Shown here: positions 1 through 12,600 of the stretch, piece after piece | How positions within the stretch are numbered: position 1 is the stretch's first letter | Layout: the number at the start of each line of letters is the position of its first letter | Origin: Trogon surrucura | Lineage: Eukaryota; Chordata; Aves; Trogoniformes; Trogonidae | Length of the DNA: 64,000 bases | Direction of reading: 5' to 3' | Assembly (NCBI GenBank): GCA_020746105.1 | Contig: CM036618.1 | Location: 45,965,514 to 46,029,513 of the forward strand | Made by a program: the position numbers and the translations under genes | The notes under the pieces: generated by a model | What the model saw: only the letters and a program-made list of their open reading frames with translations | Told to the model about the DNA's origin: nothing | Databases searched by the model: none

Positions 1-3000
1 ATTTGTGTGCAAGACTAGTACTGCTTACCTTATGTTTATTGTAGCAGCACTGCCAGATCTGCGGAAGTTAGTGATCTTGTCAGCATTTCCATTACGGATC
101 TTGGTATTTTAGGGCTTAAAACACAACTGTTGCATTTCAGCAATGGTACTGTTCAATACATGCTTAGTCAGCAAGAAAATTATTTTACAAATTTTACATT
201 TAAATTGCTTTAGCAGTTTTCCCCTTTGATTACAGATACCTCAAATATACAAAACAAGGTGGGGAAATCAGAAACTAGTAAGTTTATACAGCTTTTTTTT
301 ATTTTTTGCAAAGCTTGAGTTGTGAAGGTGGTTTAATTGCTCCTTCAGTCTGCCAGTTTGCATGTGGTTTTACTCTGTTAACATAGGCAGTTACTCTGTG
401 ATGAGAATAGCTGCTCTAGACTGGAGGGTTTGGGTGGTCAATCTCACTGATAACCATTTCACCATTGCTAGGATTTGCATGCATGCCTGATGATGAGCAG
501 ACTTAGACCTGATCAAATGTCAGATCTGTCCAGCTTTCTTCATTTCGTATCCTTGCTGTAATATTCAAGTTAGGAAAGGGATATTAAAACTGGACATCCC
601 CAAGCATCTGCTAAATCTATCAGATCTTCATTACTGTGTTTTTTTTCCCTAACTTTGCTTTAACCTTTTAAAATGTTGACAGGCCCCCATCCCTAAACCA
701 ACAGACAGAGCAGGTTACCTTTATTTTACCCTCAGCATGGTTTCCTATTTGATGGATTTTCTTCAACATCACAGTTATTTCTGCTCAACGTATATTAGGA
801 GCTGCTGCCTTGCTGCTGGTGTGTTCTTTAGGCTGTAGAATGGAAAAGGTTTCCGCATGGGGCCAAGACAGCGCTCCAGGCAAGAAGCCAAGGCTGTCTT
901 CTTTCCACTGTTGCCACTTTCTTTCCTCTGTGGTACAAGATCTCTCTTCTCTCAAACTGATGTATGAAGACTATTAGAAAATTAATCATACCTCAGGTGT
1001 TTTGGGGAATATACTTCATTTCCCAATCACTAATGTGTGAAAATCTTACAATGGAATAATGCCATATGTCAACCTGTGGCAATATCAGGGAAATATTGAC
1101 AGCCTTTTATTAATGAAATGTTGAGTTTGAATGACCTGTAGGCTGAAAATCCAGGATACATAAATTTAAAATAGTCTCTCAGCTCTCATTTTATCTAGGG
1201 TTCCTGCATCAACAAGTATGTTGTCTCTGTGGTCAGTAGAAAAAATAGTATTGTGTTACTTTAAGAATATCTTGCCCAAAGACTAAAACTGAAAAAAACC
1301 CTCTCACATTGGTATGATAGCAAGAACGGACTTTTCAATTTTATAGGCCTATTTTTTTTTTTCTCTTTTCTAGCCTCATGATGGGGTTCCCAGTAGGATT
1401 TCCCTAAATAAACTGGATATATGGATACACATCACTGAGTTTAAGCTCCTCATCGTGAATTTCTCCATTGATTATATCACATATGTCTTTCCACTAAATT
1501 CATTGCAGGGTAACCATTATAATCTAATAATGACGATTACAAAAGTATTCTTTTCTGAAGATTGTCACTGACAAATTTTACCTGTGTGTCTTCAAAAAAA
1601 GAAGCTGTGAGAAGCCAGCATAAGAAGTGCAAATTAAGCAACAGAGAAGAAATATTAATTAAAAGAGGTTAATTGGGTTGGGGCAGGGTGGTGGGAAATG
1701 CTCTAATCCTCTGCGTTGCTATGTGATGTTATAGTGCTTGATCATTCTTAGGATGAGGAAAAGAAGGGTTTGGAAAATACAGCATGGAAGAAGGAAAGAT
1801 GATGTAGTCATCTTTTTCATTTCTTAATATTTTCCTGCTTTCTAATGGGGGGGGAGTGTGCTTGGATAACAAGGAGAATCTGCATAGCAGCAGCATCTCT
1901 GCAGAACTCTCCAGTCCTGTCTTGCACAGTATATTCCTATGTCCAGCCCCACTGGGTAGCTGAGATGGTGAAATAATTAACATAGCTCTGAACTGATGAA
2001 TATATTTAGAGTCCTTTTTTATTTTTGGCCTTTCTTTTAAAATTAATTTCCCTTATTTGCAACTTAAGTGTTTTGACCTTCTCTTTGATAAAATGAAGTA
2101 ACAATGTTCTTTTATTTTCAAATTCTTTTTCTGATAAACGTGAAACTTTCTCTTCCCTAAGGAGCAGCAAACAATACCAGAGTGTGAATGGTCGTTTGTA
2201 GAATCCTGTCTCCACCACCAAAATTTAGGAGTTTGCAATAATATACTGTGTTTTTCTCCACTATACTACAAAATCCTGTCTGTGAAAGAAAACATTCAGT
2301 GCAAAAGTTTTCCAGAGAACCTCCTCTCTGCAAGTGACAGCTAAGGACATGTAGACAGTGTGAAACACATAATCTTCATAATCGTCACTGAGATTCAAAT
2401 CTTGTGTTAAGGAATATTTAATTCACCACAATTATATGAAAATTCCATCAAAAAATCACAGAAATTAAATAAAAGGTGATGATTTCTGAATTGCAGGTAT
2501 TTATAAGAAATAATTAACCTTCTCAGAAACCATCCCATTTTCTGCCAGAAGTATTCTAACATTTTTATTTAAAACAATGTTTATGGACCCATAATATCAA
2601 CTTTTTTAACGTAAAAGAGTTAATATCATTCCTTTTTTTTTTGTACTTGCAAATTTCTATTAGAATTTTCAAAAAAAAAAGGTTTCTCTGCCAGCTATTG
2701 GTATTGGTGACACATGGCTTTGTTTCAATATCTCCTAAGTGCTTGGATGACAGCTGGGATGTTCACAGTCTGGACAGTAGGACATTTTCAATCATGACTG
2801 GAAAGTCAGCAATGAGAGATTTCAAACACTATTTTTCTGGGCAACTGATTTTTTTTTTTGTTGTTGTTGAAGTGGTGGGCTGTAAAAAACTTCACAGTGG
2901 GTGGGTAAAATGTTGGTTCTCAATTACTTAAGGCTATGGAAAAGCAAAGTCCCAAACTAAAGAGCCAGATTAAGACTAACAATCTAACAGGAACCTGACT

Positions 3001-5569
3001 CACAGCAATACACTGCCATGTCTCCATATATATATATAGGGAATTAAACAGAGTGACAACTTAACTTAGAATTTGTTTTCCTTTTCCTCTGTCAAATTTG
3101 TTAAGTTTCTCTTAACCCTTCAATGCTGCCAACTGGTGTTTTGTCAGCTACAGTTTTAGGAGAATGTCAGCACATTCTTGATGATTTTGGTTGCCATGGA
3201 TAAGTGTATTTCTTTGATTTTTTTCTGGGACATTTTGTATTAATAAACAGGGTACTTTACTTAGTTATACGCAATTTCTGCAGCCTATTAATTCCTTTTA
3301 ATTTTGATAGGACAAGCATTGTATAGCGTGGGGCCACTTTAAGGACTGTCAAACTTCTGCCAACCTTTAAAGGTCAAAATCAACTGTGACACCTACAGTT
3401 CAAATGTAATTAGTTGGAGATTTACTGGGATTTTATGCCAATCTCCCAGTAGCTTAGGAGTGACATAGTATCTAACCTTTTGGGATCCCAAGAGAAGTTC
3501 AGGTGGATGTGAGGATAAACAGTAAAATATACTAGCTAGCATGCTGCACCTTTTAACAAGTCATCAGTCTCTTGCACTGTGCAAGGAACAAGAGTGCATT
3601 CAGTAATTTTTTTAAAACAAATACCCCGCCTGTCTCCGACATGACCATCTAGTACACAGCTGATGCATTTATTTAAAGCTTAGCTCATTCTCTGTGTTCT
3701 TGGATCATTAAACTGAAGGACTTGTACAGTTGTGATTTTTAATGAAGCATGTTTGAATAATTATGTTAATTTACAAAGCACTAGAATCAAATCAAGTGAT
3801 CAAAGTTTTCATGATTGCTATCGTGTTTTTGTAACTCCCCCCATCACTGATTTCTGGATAGACTGTAGCCCTGGCTGCTTTTTGGCACTTGTTTAGAAAT
3901 TGCCACTAATCAATGCAGAATATTAAAAAAAATTGCACTAGAAAAGAAACAAATTTTGCGTTATGCCTCTGTAGTGGACCTTGTATGAGTTTGAAAGTAA
4001 TATAGCTCCAACAGACACCAACCTAAATACAGTATACAATCAATACTGTATTCTGCCTTGACAGAAAGCTGAATTTTTATCTGTTAAATGTGTGAGCTTG
4101 GGGCAGCTCTGTGTCTGAAGTGGTTTAAATCTGAAATGTGATGTGCTGCAAAGAAAGTTGATTGACATCTTTGTTTATTGAAAAGTATTACATGAACAAC
4201 AAAACACGGCCAGATACAGAACACTCCATTGCAAAGTGCAGCTGTGTTATTTTTCAATCCTATGTGAACTGCCCCTTTGATGCCTGTCTGATGTAATAAA
4301 ACTTCAAGAATCTTCTTTGATTCAATAGTAAAAAATTTGGACAAGGGTGAGATATGGAGATACATATTGGTTGCAGGGGTCTGGCAAATTTCTTTCAAAA
4401 GACAGTTGTTTTTTGGTTTAATGTTTCTGTATTTGAAAATAAATTAGGATACATTGAATAAGCAAATTGTCTGAGGCTGCTTGAAATATTTTTAAATATG
4501 CACTGGGAGAGGAAAGAACAATGATGACTAATCTTAAAGCATTAAACATGCAGAATACAGAATTAAGTTACATTTAAATTTCGTGTTAGAATAATTACGC
4601 TGTTCATTGACATTTTCCCATGTTTTATTAAATCTTTATTATGCCAAGGTAAATAGAGGTTAATTCTGCTGTTACCTCTTCCAATAAAGTATTATCTTTA
4701 ATCTTGCATTAATAAAATGTAGTAAATTGCACAATGTGGATAATCACCATAGACTAATTTAGACCATTCTAAAATCTTGTCTTTAGAGTACAGTATGGGT
4801 AGAAATAGATGTCACAAGAAAACATGAAGTCTAATATAACTTAAAGAGAAAAGTATGTTTTTCTCTTTAAGAAATGTATAGCTGTATTTCCTCAGTATGT
4901 TGACTTATTGCAATATATGTTACAAACTTCCAGCTCTGCTCTTCCTTCTCAGAGTTAGTTTGTCCTTAGTTACTGCATAAGCTGCTTTGACTTGCCTCTT
5001 ACACAGTAAAAGCTAAACAGAAGTGTTTGTCTTTAGCACTTTATTGTAGAGCCTACACTTGGAAAAATTTTCTACGGTCAACATAGAACACAAAGTCCCA
5101 CGTCCTTGATTCCTGTGCATCTCTCTTCACTCAGAAATAACCCAGTGCTGCTCACCAGACTATCTGCATTTCCAAATCACAGTGGCCTCAAAGCAGGGAA
5201 CCTTCAGACCTATCGGTATCTTTCTGTCAAAGTTATATCCCGCTTGCTGAATGGACCAACTTTATCAGGGAGGTAGGTGCTGCTCTTCTTCAGAGGGAAT
5301 AGGCAGAAGGAATTTACAGTCCTTCCTGAGTAAAGTGATACAGATTTCCCTTAGGTTTCTGCATACTTGTGCTGTCCAACAAAGAGATCCACCGTATGGT
5401 GTAAATGTGAGATGTTACCAATTTTCCTGTACTTTAAAGCGAGGAGTAGGAAAAAGCTGCTTGATGACATGAGGTCGATGCTTTAATTTCATATAACCTA
5501 CGAATGATTCCTTCTCCATTATACACAGTAAATTTACAGAATCAGAAAATAGCAGGATGGCGTTTCCAG
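1..5569. other. unassigned non-coding DNA
   Basis: AT-rich sequence with no recognisable gene, RNA or repeat. It has scattered short homopolymers, a G run near 1845 and a short TA run near 3027. The longest open frames are about 100 codons, with no domain, no codon-usage signal and frequent opposite-strand overlap. The stretch 5090-5500 is somewhat more GC-rich and could be the eroded end of the CR1 that follows, but I could not align it to CR1. Confidence 0.6.
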
Positions 5570-6475
5570 AGATTGTCCAGTCTCGAAGGCTGATCGGACA
5601 AGATTTCACCTCTGTAAATCCAGGCTGATGACTTTTAATTACTGTCCTGTCTTTTGCATATTTGAAACTGGTTTCCATGATCATTTTCTCTGATTTTGTT
5701 TTGATTTGTTTTCATCCCAGGGGCTGAGGTGAAGCTGACAGACTTAGAGTTTCCCAGATCCTCCTTCTTACCCTTCTTGAAAAGAGGAGTGACAGTTATT
5801 TTCCTCCAGTCCTTAGGAACCTCCCCTAGTTGATATGACCTTTCAGAGATAATCAAGAGTGGCCTCACAATGGCATTGCCCAGGTCCTTCAGCATTTTCA
5901 TATGCGCAGCTTCTTCACATGATCTCTAACCATCCTTCTCCACCGAGGGTCAGTCTTCCTTGCTCCAGACTCCAGTCTCAGGGACTTCGGGTTTATGAGG
6001 GCAAATATTATCAGTTAAACTGGAGGCTAAGAAGTCATTGAGTGTCTTGGCCTTCTCTGTGTCCTTTGTCACTAGGTTCACTGCTTTATTCGGCACTAGC
6101 TTCAAATATTCTATTTTCCTTTTGCTGCTGATATACCTGTAGAAGCCCTTCTTGTCGCCCTTTATGTTCTACTTCAGATGGGCTTTCACCTTCCTAAAAT
6201 CTATATGTTGCTTGGAGAGTGTCTCTGTATTCGTCTTGGCTCACTTGTCCTTGCTTTCACCTCTTAGAGGCTTTCTTCTCACATTTGAGCTTAGTCGGGA
6301 CCTCCTTGTCCATCCATGCCGACCTTCTGATATCTATGTTTGATTGCTTCACAGTACGTTGTACCATTCTTGAGCTTGGAGAAGGTGATACTTGAAAATT
6401 AGCCAGGGTTCTTGGATGCGTCTTCTCTCCAGAGCTTTATCTGATAGGACTCTTCAAAGCAGGTCCCTGAAGATG
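5570..6475 (-). mobile_element. old CR1 LINE fragment, RT region
   Basis: Read on the minus strand, this is the pre-RT linker and early reverse transcriptase of a CR1 ORF2. A frame at 5635-5901 reads GEVPKDWRKITVTPLFKKGK, matching [20 protein letters not shown] in the young copy at 45 kb. A second frame at 5574-5684 reads GFTEVKSCPISL, matching [12 protein letters not shown]. The two segments lie in different frames, so at least one frameshift separates them. Further right (to about 6475) the sequence still resembles the CR1 linker upstream of RT but is heavily mutated. There is no RT catalytic motif and no 3' tail. This is an ancient, dead, internal fragment; exact borders are uncertain. Confidence 0.8.
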
Positions 6476-6577
6476 TGAAAGATATGAAAACTTCCTCTCC
6501 TGAAGCCTCAACAAAAACAGATTTCCCAACGCAGAAAAAAAACTAGCCTTGTTTTTTGGTTTATACAATCCCACTTA

Positions 6578-6579
<2 letters not shown>

Positions 6580-6609
<30 letters not shown>
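6580..6609. repeat. poly(T) tract, 30 nt
   Basis: An uninterrupted run of 30 T followed by CCCC. No AATAAA-like signal lies close on the minus strand to the right, so it is not clearly the A-tail of a retrocopy. The length is likely to vary between individuals and between assemblies. Confidence 0.9.
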
Positions 6610-9600
6610 CCCCTGGCTGTGGGATGACCTGAAGCAAGATTTTACTTGTTGGAGATGTTTTGGGGCAAGAAGCTGTTTCCCATAGTGCTTTTCAAGCTCT
6701 GGTGCCAGAGAGGTGGTACATCAAGTCTCAGTATGTATTGAAAGCCATTTTTAAAGTCAAAATATTCAAAGCATTCAGGAGTCTCTAAGCGTCTGTTTCA
6801 GGGACACATTAATGCATTTGAAAGGATATTAAAGATTAACACAGAGGAAAAAAAAAAAAAGTCCTAGTGGCAAGATGTAAAACTGCTTAACAGAATTACA
6901 TTCAGAACTTTGTGTATTTGATCTGAAAAAATAAATCACCTTACAGTTGCTCACATTAAAGCTGCATGTCAGTTTGGGAGCTTTTAGGATCTTGGACAGG
7001 TTTCATTTTTCTGGTTCACGTAAGCTGTGTGTGTATTTGTGCAACTGCTGAACTTCAGAGCAGGATTTCTTGTGACCCCATGCACTGTTTGAGGATTTGT
7101 CTAATGTGCAAATTTAAGACAATCATTATGTATAGTAAAAAATTATTATCCACCTTCTCCCCCAGTACTCAGTTGCTAATAGCGGTCATGGCTTGATTAA
7201 GAATCCTTCTCAGTTTAATGCTTCCAATTAACTTGCATGGTTTTGTGGCTGACTTGATGGCCTAGATAAAGCACAGGCTCTTCTGAGGGAGATACCAGGC
7301 TTCATTTCTGGACTAAGGGATAAGAGAAGCCTTGAGCCATGGTTCAGCCCTATCTACTGGTGGATTAGGAATGTCATTCAGACTTGAGTAACTCCAGACT
7401 CTCTTTAGGAGGAGGATCAGATTAAGATGCGGAGAAGTGGAGCACTCAGACAGAGTGAAGGCATCTTGAGACAGATGCAGTGACTTGAGACTTGCTGTGG
7501 GTTCATGCCCTAGTCTGTCTCCAGTTGGCAGGTTTGAAAGGAGGTGAAGGTCTGGAAAGGCCTGAGGGATCAAAGGCAGAGGCCATATCTAGCACGTTCC
7601 TTTGTTGGCCATCGGACTGTTGGCTACAGAAACAGGCAAATCCTAGACACGTTGTTAAAATCCGTCCTCTGATTTAAGTTTGATTTTGGTGCAAAAATCA
7701 ACAAAAAGAAGATTATGAAAAACAGAAGGTTGTAGAAAGAATAAGCAAGGCAAATATTTATCCTTGGCGTTCTGTTGCCTTGGGCCTCATAATTTAGAGG
7801 TTCCAGTGAATTCAATGAGTAGGGGACAGGTGTGCTACGGGTAGAAAACACAATTTCTTTTTTTCCTTAGGCCAAGGAAACACGGGTATTTTGAAATGGC
7901 AGTCTCTTGTGCTACATGAAATAAATATGACAAATGAAAAGGAAAGAGCAAACTGATTACCCTAATATTAAGAGCATGAAGTGGAATTTATAAATATCTT
8001 TGCGTGTTCAACACCCAATCCTGCACAGGGCAGGTTAATGCTTGTCACAGAATTTGAAATTCATCTAATCCGAATGGAGCCTTTGCGAAGTTTCACACCT
8101 GCAAATGCATCAAGTGGCTAACCCTTACAGAGCCTTCACCATGATACGACCTACATATCTCGGTACAGTGCAGTGTTACATTACAGTTACATTTGCTACA
8201 AGAACATTTGCATGGACAAAGATATGATCACTCTCATATATAATGACTGTTAAAATGTGTGCTACATATAGATGTAGTATCTAAGTCAGGTTGTCATTTA
8301 CATTTATTCTTAAGTCAGAGTAATATTTAGTATCAATGCTTTAAGGACATTTCAGCATTTCAACTAAACATTTTTTTTTTTTTTTCAAAGTTAAGTTTAC
8401 GGTATCGTAAATAGAAGCACAGTGTTTTCATTAAGTAGGAAAAACAGATTTCTGTAGGTAGATGAAAAACAGTTATAACACTCTCTTTTCTCTTTCAGAC
8501 AATGAGAAATCTGTAGCTACCTAAACACTTCTGACTGTTAACCATTTCTGAACACAAAATGTTGACTGTTTTAATGATGATTGTTTAGTACACATACAAG
8601 TGTTTTGTCACTAAGTAATATCTTATTTATTTGCAAGGATGTAATCAGAAGGCTGCCACAACATCTCATAAAACTGTTTTCACTCAGAAAGGCATATCAG
8701 GCAGGAATAAAGTGCTGTTAAAACACACAGCATCCAAAAAGAAATTCACCAGAGCCAGTAATGAACATAGTCCTCCTTTATTTGACTTCAGGTAAATTTG
8801 TTGAGTAGTTTATGAAAGTGTCATTCATTGCCTCTCCCATATATTCTCTCTCCCAGGCACAGTGTAAGATGAAATGCACTATATCTGGTCTTACTGCTGC
8901 AATACTTTACTCTAAAAATATTCCTAAAAATAACTCAAAGAGAGAATAGAGTAGAGCAAAGTTTTGAAATCTGCATTATATATGTACATCAGGACTGTAA
9001 CAGTTTCATATCTTTCATACTCCTGATGAAGAAAACTCCTAGTTCTGTCTCAAGATAACCAGTGTAAATTTTAGGACATTAAGGAAAAACCTTTATTTTG
9101 CAATTGTCTTGGGTTCAAGTCAATCCAACCTCCCTGTGTAAGCATTGTGCTACTGATGCAGGACTCCACTCGGCTAAAGCACCTGCTGCAGTCAGATAGT
9201 GGCAAATGTTTTTCTTTGAAGCAAAAAATTTTACACACACACCTGCATGTAAATGTATCCTCAATTTATATACATGCACCTATATCTGTATATACCACAC
9301 AAAATTATATGCTTCTTACATGTGTTGGTATTTAAGATGTTTTCTACAGTAAATGTAAGTAACAACTGCTATTAGTTACTCAGAAATTGAAACTAATGTG
9401 CTGTTCTTCTACATTTGGAAGAAATAGGAAATATAATAATTAGATAGGTTTGAGATTCAGGATACTTCTGAATGTAGACTATTTAACTACTTGGTATCAT
9501 ATACAGAAATATGATGTATTTGTACAAATATATGCATATTATTTTCTTTCTGGTGAGACAAAGACACTATCATCCCAAAAGGAGATCTTTTTTTTTTAGT

Positions 9601-12600
9601 GGTATGCTCAACTATTTTTAACATTCCTCAGTAGTACACCCAAAAGGAGAATTATTTTATCTCTGTGGGGGCCTGTGAATTTCATGCAACATGAGCTTCG
9701 GTGAATAGAGTTCAAAATACATTAGAAAAAAATGGTTAATTTTTACAGCAAGAGGTTGAAATGTTGAACTGCCCTGCTGCGGCAATGTGAAGCATCCTAG
9801 AGGTAACTGCAGGGAACTGAACTCCTAGGAGCTAAGCAGAGTATAATACTATTTGCTGTTTTAATTGCGGACAAGAACTCCTTTCCTTTGCTGGAATCTG
9901 TAGTGCCCCTTAAAACAGAAGTAGGATAATACTTTCAAAATATTCTGCTTAATGTATTTTATGTCCTTAATTTAATGTTTTTACTTTCAGATTTGTTTGT
10001 ATTCAAAATAACAGTAATTGGCAGCTGAAGTTGAATCATAGCATCTGGGTTGTAGTCTATTCATGACATCAGTGTATTTTTACTGCTTGTAAACATGCCC
10101 TCAGATCATCACAAAATGTCACAGAATTTGAATAACTAGAAAAAGCAGAGAGAATTTATGCTGCCATTGCTCCAAATATTACATGCTGCATATGCTGATG
10201 ATGGGGATTGAGTTAGTGACAACCTGGCCCAGAGGAAAGGCATGAATGGAACTTCTTGTCACCCTCCTCCTCCTCTTCCTCTCCCAGGCAGAAGTTCAGA
10301 CTAATGAAGAGAAAAAGAAGAAACACTTTGAGGTTACGACTGATACGTGAACTGAAAAGGAAAAAACGAGATTTTTAGGCTGAGATGAAGAACCCTTTCA
10401 GAAAATCAGAAGGATCTCTCTGTGCTGCTTTCAGATGCTTTTATTGAATACTGTGGATTTGCTGCTAACTTCTGTCAACTCTTTAGTCACGCTGACAATG
10501 ACATTTCATCCTGTGAAGGTCATACCCCAGAGACTGAAAGACAGCGTTCTTATAGCGTGGACTAATAGACTTATTACTGGGTTGGGGGCTGTAGGCATTT
10601 TATCCCTCAATATCCTTTTTTCAATTTGTGAAGAACATTTCCATTATAAACCTCAAGGCAAATGTGTACATATATTGAGACCTACAAGTGTATTACGCAG
10701 AGCATCTAGCTGGGTGATTTAAAGGGGAGTCAGGAAAGCCAGTCACTCTCTAGGTCCTGAAGCCCAAACTCCTTGAAGGAAAGAGGCACAGTCCCAGCAC
10801 CGCAACAGTGTAATGCTCCAGGTCAAAGGGAACTCCTTGAGACATCACAACAGGCAAATACAATCTGGCCTCTAACAGGCAAGAAAATGGTGATGAATAT
10901 GGCACATGTAATGACTATTTTGGCAAAATACAGGACATATTTATAACTGAGACATTTGATTCTGAAGTGGTTTGAGAAACTGAAAAATTCTTTCTTATTT
11001 GGTCAAATATATATAGTTTTTTGTCTGAAAATGGCATGAACATTGAAGGAAATCTGGCTAATTCCCTTGACAATTTTTAAAAGATGTTGATGGTGGGATA
11101 TTTTCTCCTGAAAACTCGCTCTAAGTTTGGGGCATCTTTACAGAGTGTAGAACACTGTGAATTTGGTAGCAGCACAGTCCTTAAGCTCCAGGCGTGTCTT
11201 TCATTAGTCCTGTTAAAAGCTGTTTCGATCTGACTGAGTTCTGAATCTCTAAAGATGTGTTCTTCAAATGTGCATGTTGATCTTGAACTAATAATTTTCC
11301 TTATTAATCTATTGAAACTCAATCTGGGTTCATGGCTTAACTAAGCTAAGGAGAGATTCGTATTCAATACCTGTTCCCACAGTATTCACTTGGTTCTGGC
11401 TTTTGTAAGTTAAATGTATTTTTCCTTTTTTCCTTTTTTTTTTTAATACAGGCAGATATTTGATCACAGCTGTGAAATACCACGGAGTCATATAATAAAG
11501 TACTTTTACTACACACCTTAGTTGTCTTCTGGTTACTTGTTGGACTACTTCTAAAAACCTACTAAATACTCATAAAATTCAAAACTATGATAGAAGTATT
11601 TGCTAAAGCATTTTACAAGATGCAAAATAAGAAAAATTCCTGTCTGGATAAGTATCAGATTTAAGGTCAAATACCTTGCAGACAGATTTCAGCTGGAAAG
11701 GGAAACCGAGATAGTTAATCAGTATAAATTTGCATCTCTCTTGATTCTGGTGTAAATAGAGTACTAGGCAGAACGGGCCAGAAGTCCAAGTATCATACAG
11801 AAGTCCGAAATATTCTCTTTTGGTGTCTCTTTCAGTCTTGAACGTTACAAAATATTAAACAGTATAATAATATTGTTTTACGTGAAGATCTTATTTTAGG
11901 TCACTTTTAGACACCTTTATAGAATATCATACTTTTATATGCAACTCAGGGCACTTAAGAGAAAAAAAAGAGACAGAATTCGTTTCCAAAATTTCCTTAA
12001 AAATTGTGACCTCCTTGAAGCGGTTTTAAAAGATATTTTGAAATAAAAATATATAAAATTATCCCTCTAAACCCACTGCCATTTGCTGTTTGTTACTCAG
12101 GAAAAATATGTGATTCATGCTGAAGAGCATGAGACCATATTACCCCAGGTTTTGATTGTGCTGCCCATCTAATTATCTATGGAAGGTGTGCTCACTAGGA
12201 AAGTCAGTGATTCTTTTTTATGTGTAGTTTTCATCATTCAGTGAAAATCTAGTTAACTTCTCTCTAAAACAGTATTTAAAAAAATATTTGTAAAACAGCA
12301 GCTTTTTGACTTGGAACTCACCATCATTTTCACAAAACCATCAGGAGCTCTTAATATATTGATGAACATGTGGTGACAACATTAGCCAAAAAGGCCTTTG
12401 AGAGTTGCTGGGAAAAAAAAAAGAGATCTCCAGATTCAAGTAAAACTTACTGCTTTGTTAGCCCAGCATGAGGAATTCCTGATTCCCCACTTGTCTGCTG
12501 TGTTTAAGTATTATAACTCAAATATGCTTACATAAAAGCTTATTGATTGGAAGAATCACTTGCTTCTTGTGCATTAGTTAATCAGGCTGCTGTTTTGAAA

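Noticed and set aside
6580-6720. Retrocopy with A-tail on the minus strand
   Set aside because: No polyadenylation signal lies next to the T run and no gene-like sequence follows to the right.
8480-8530. Splice acceptor with exon at 8501
   Set aside because: The acceptor is good, but all three frames stop within nine codons and nothing else supports an exon.
10435-10722. 95-codon ORF with a hydrophobic segment
   Set aside because: Hydrophobicity is expected from T-rich DNA. There is no family resemblance, Kozak context or neighbouring exon.
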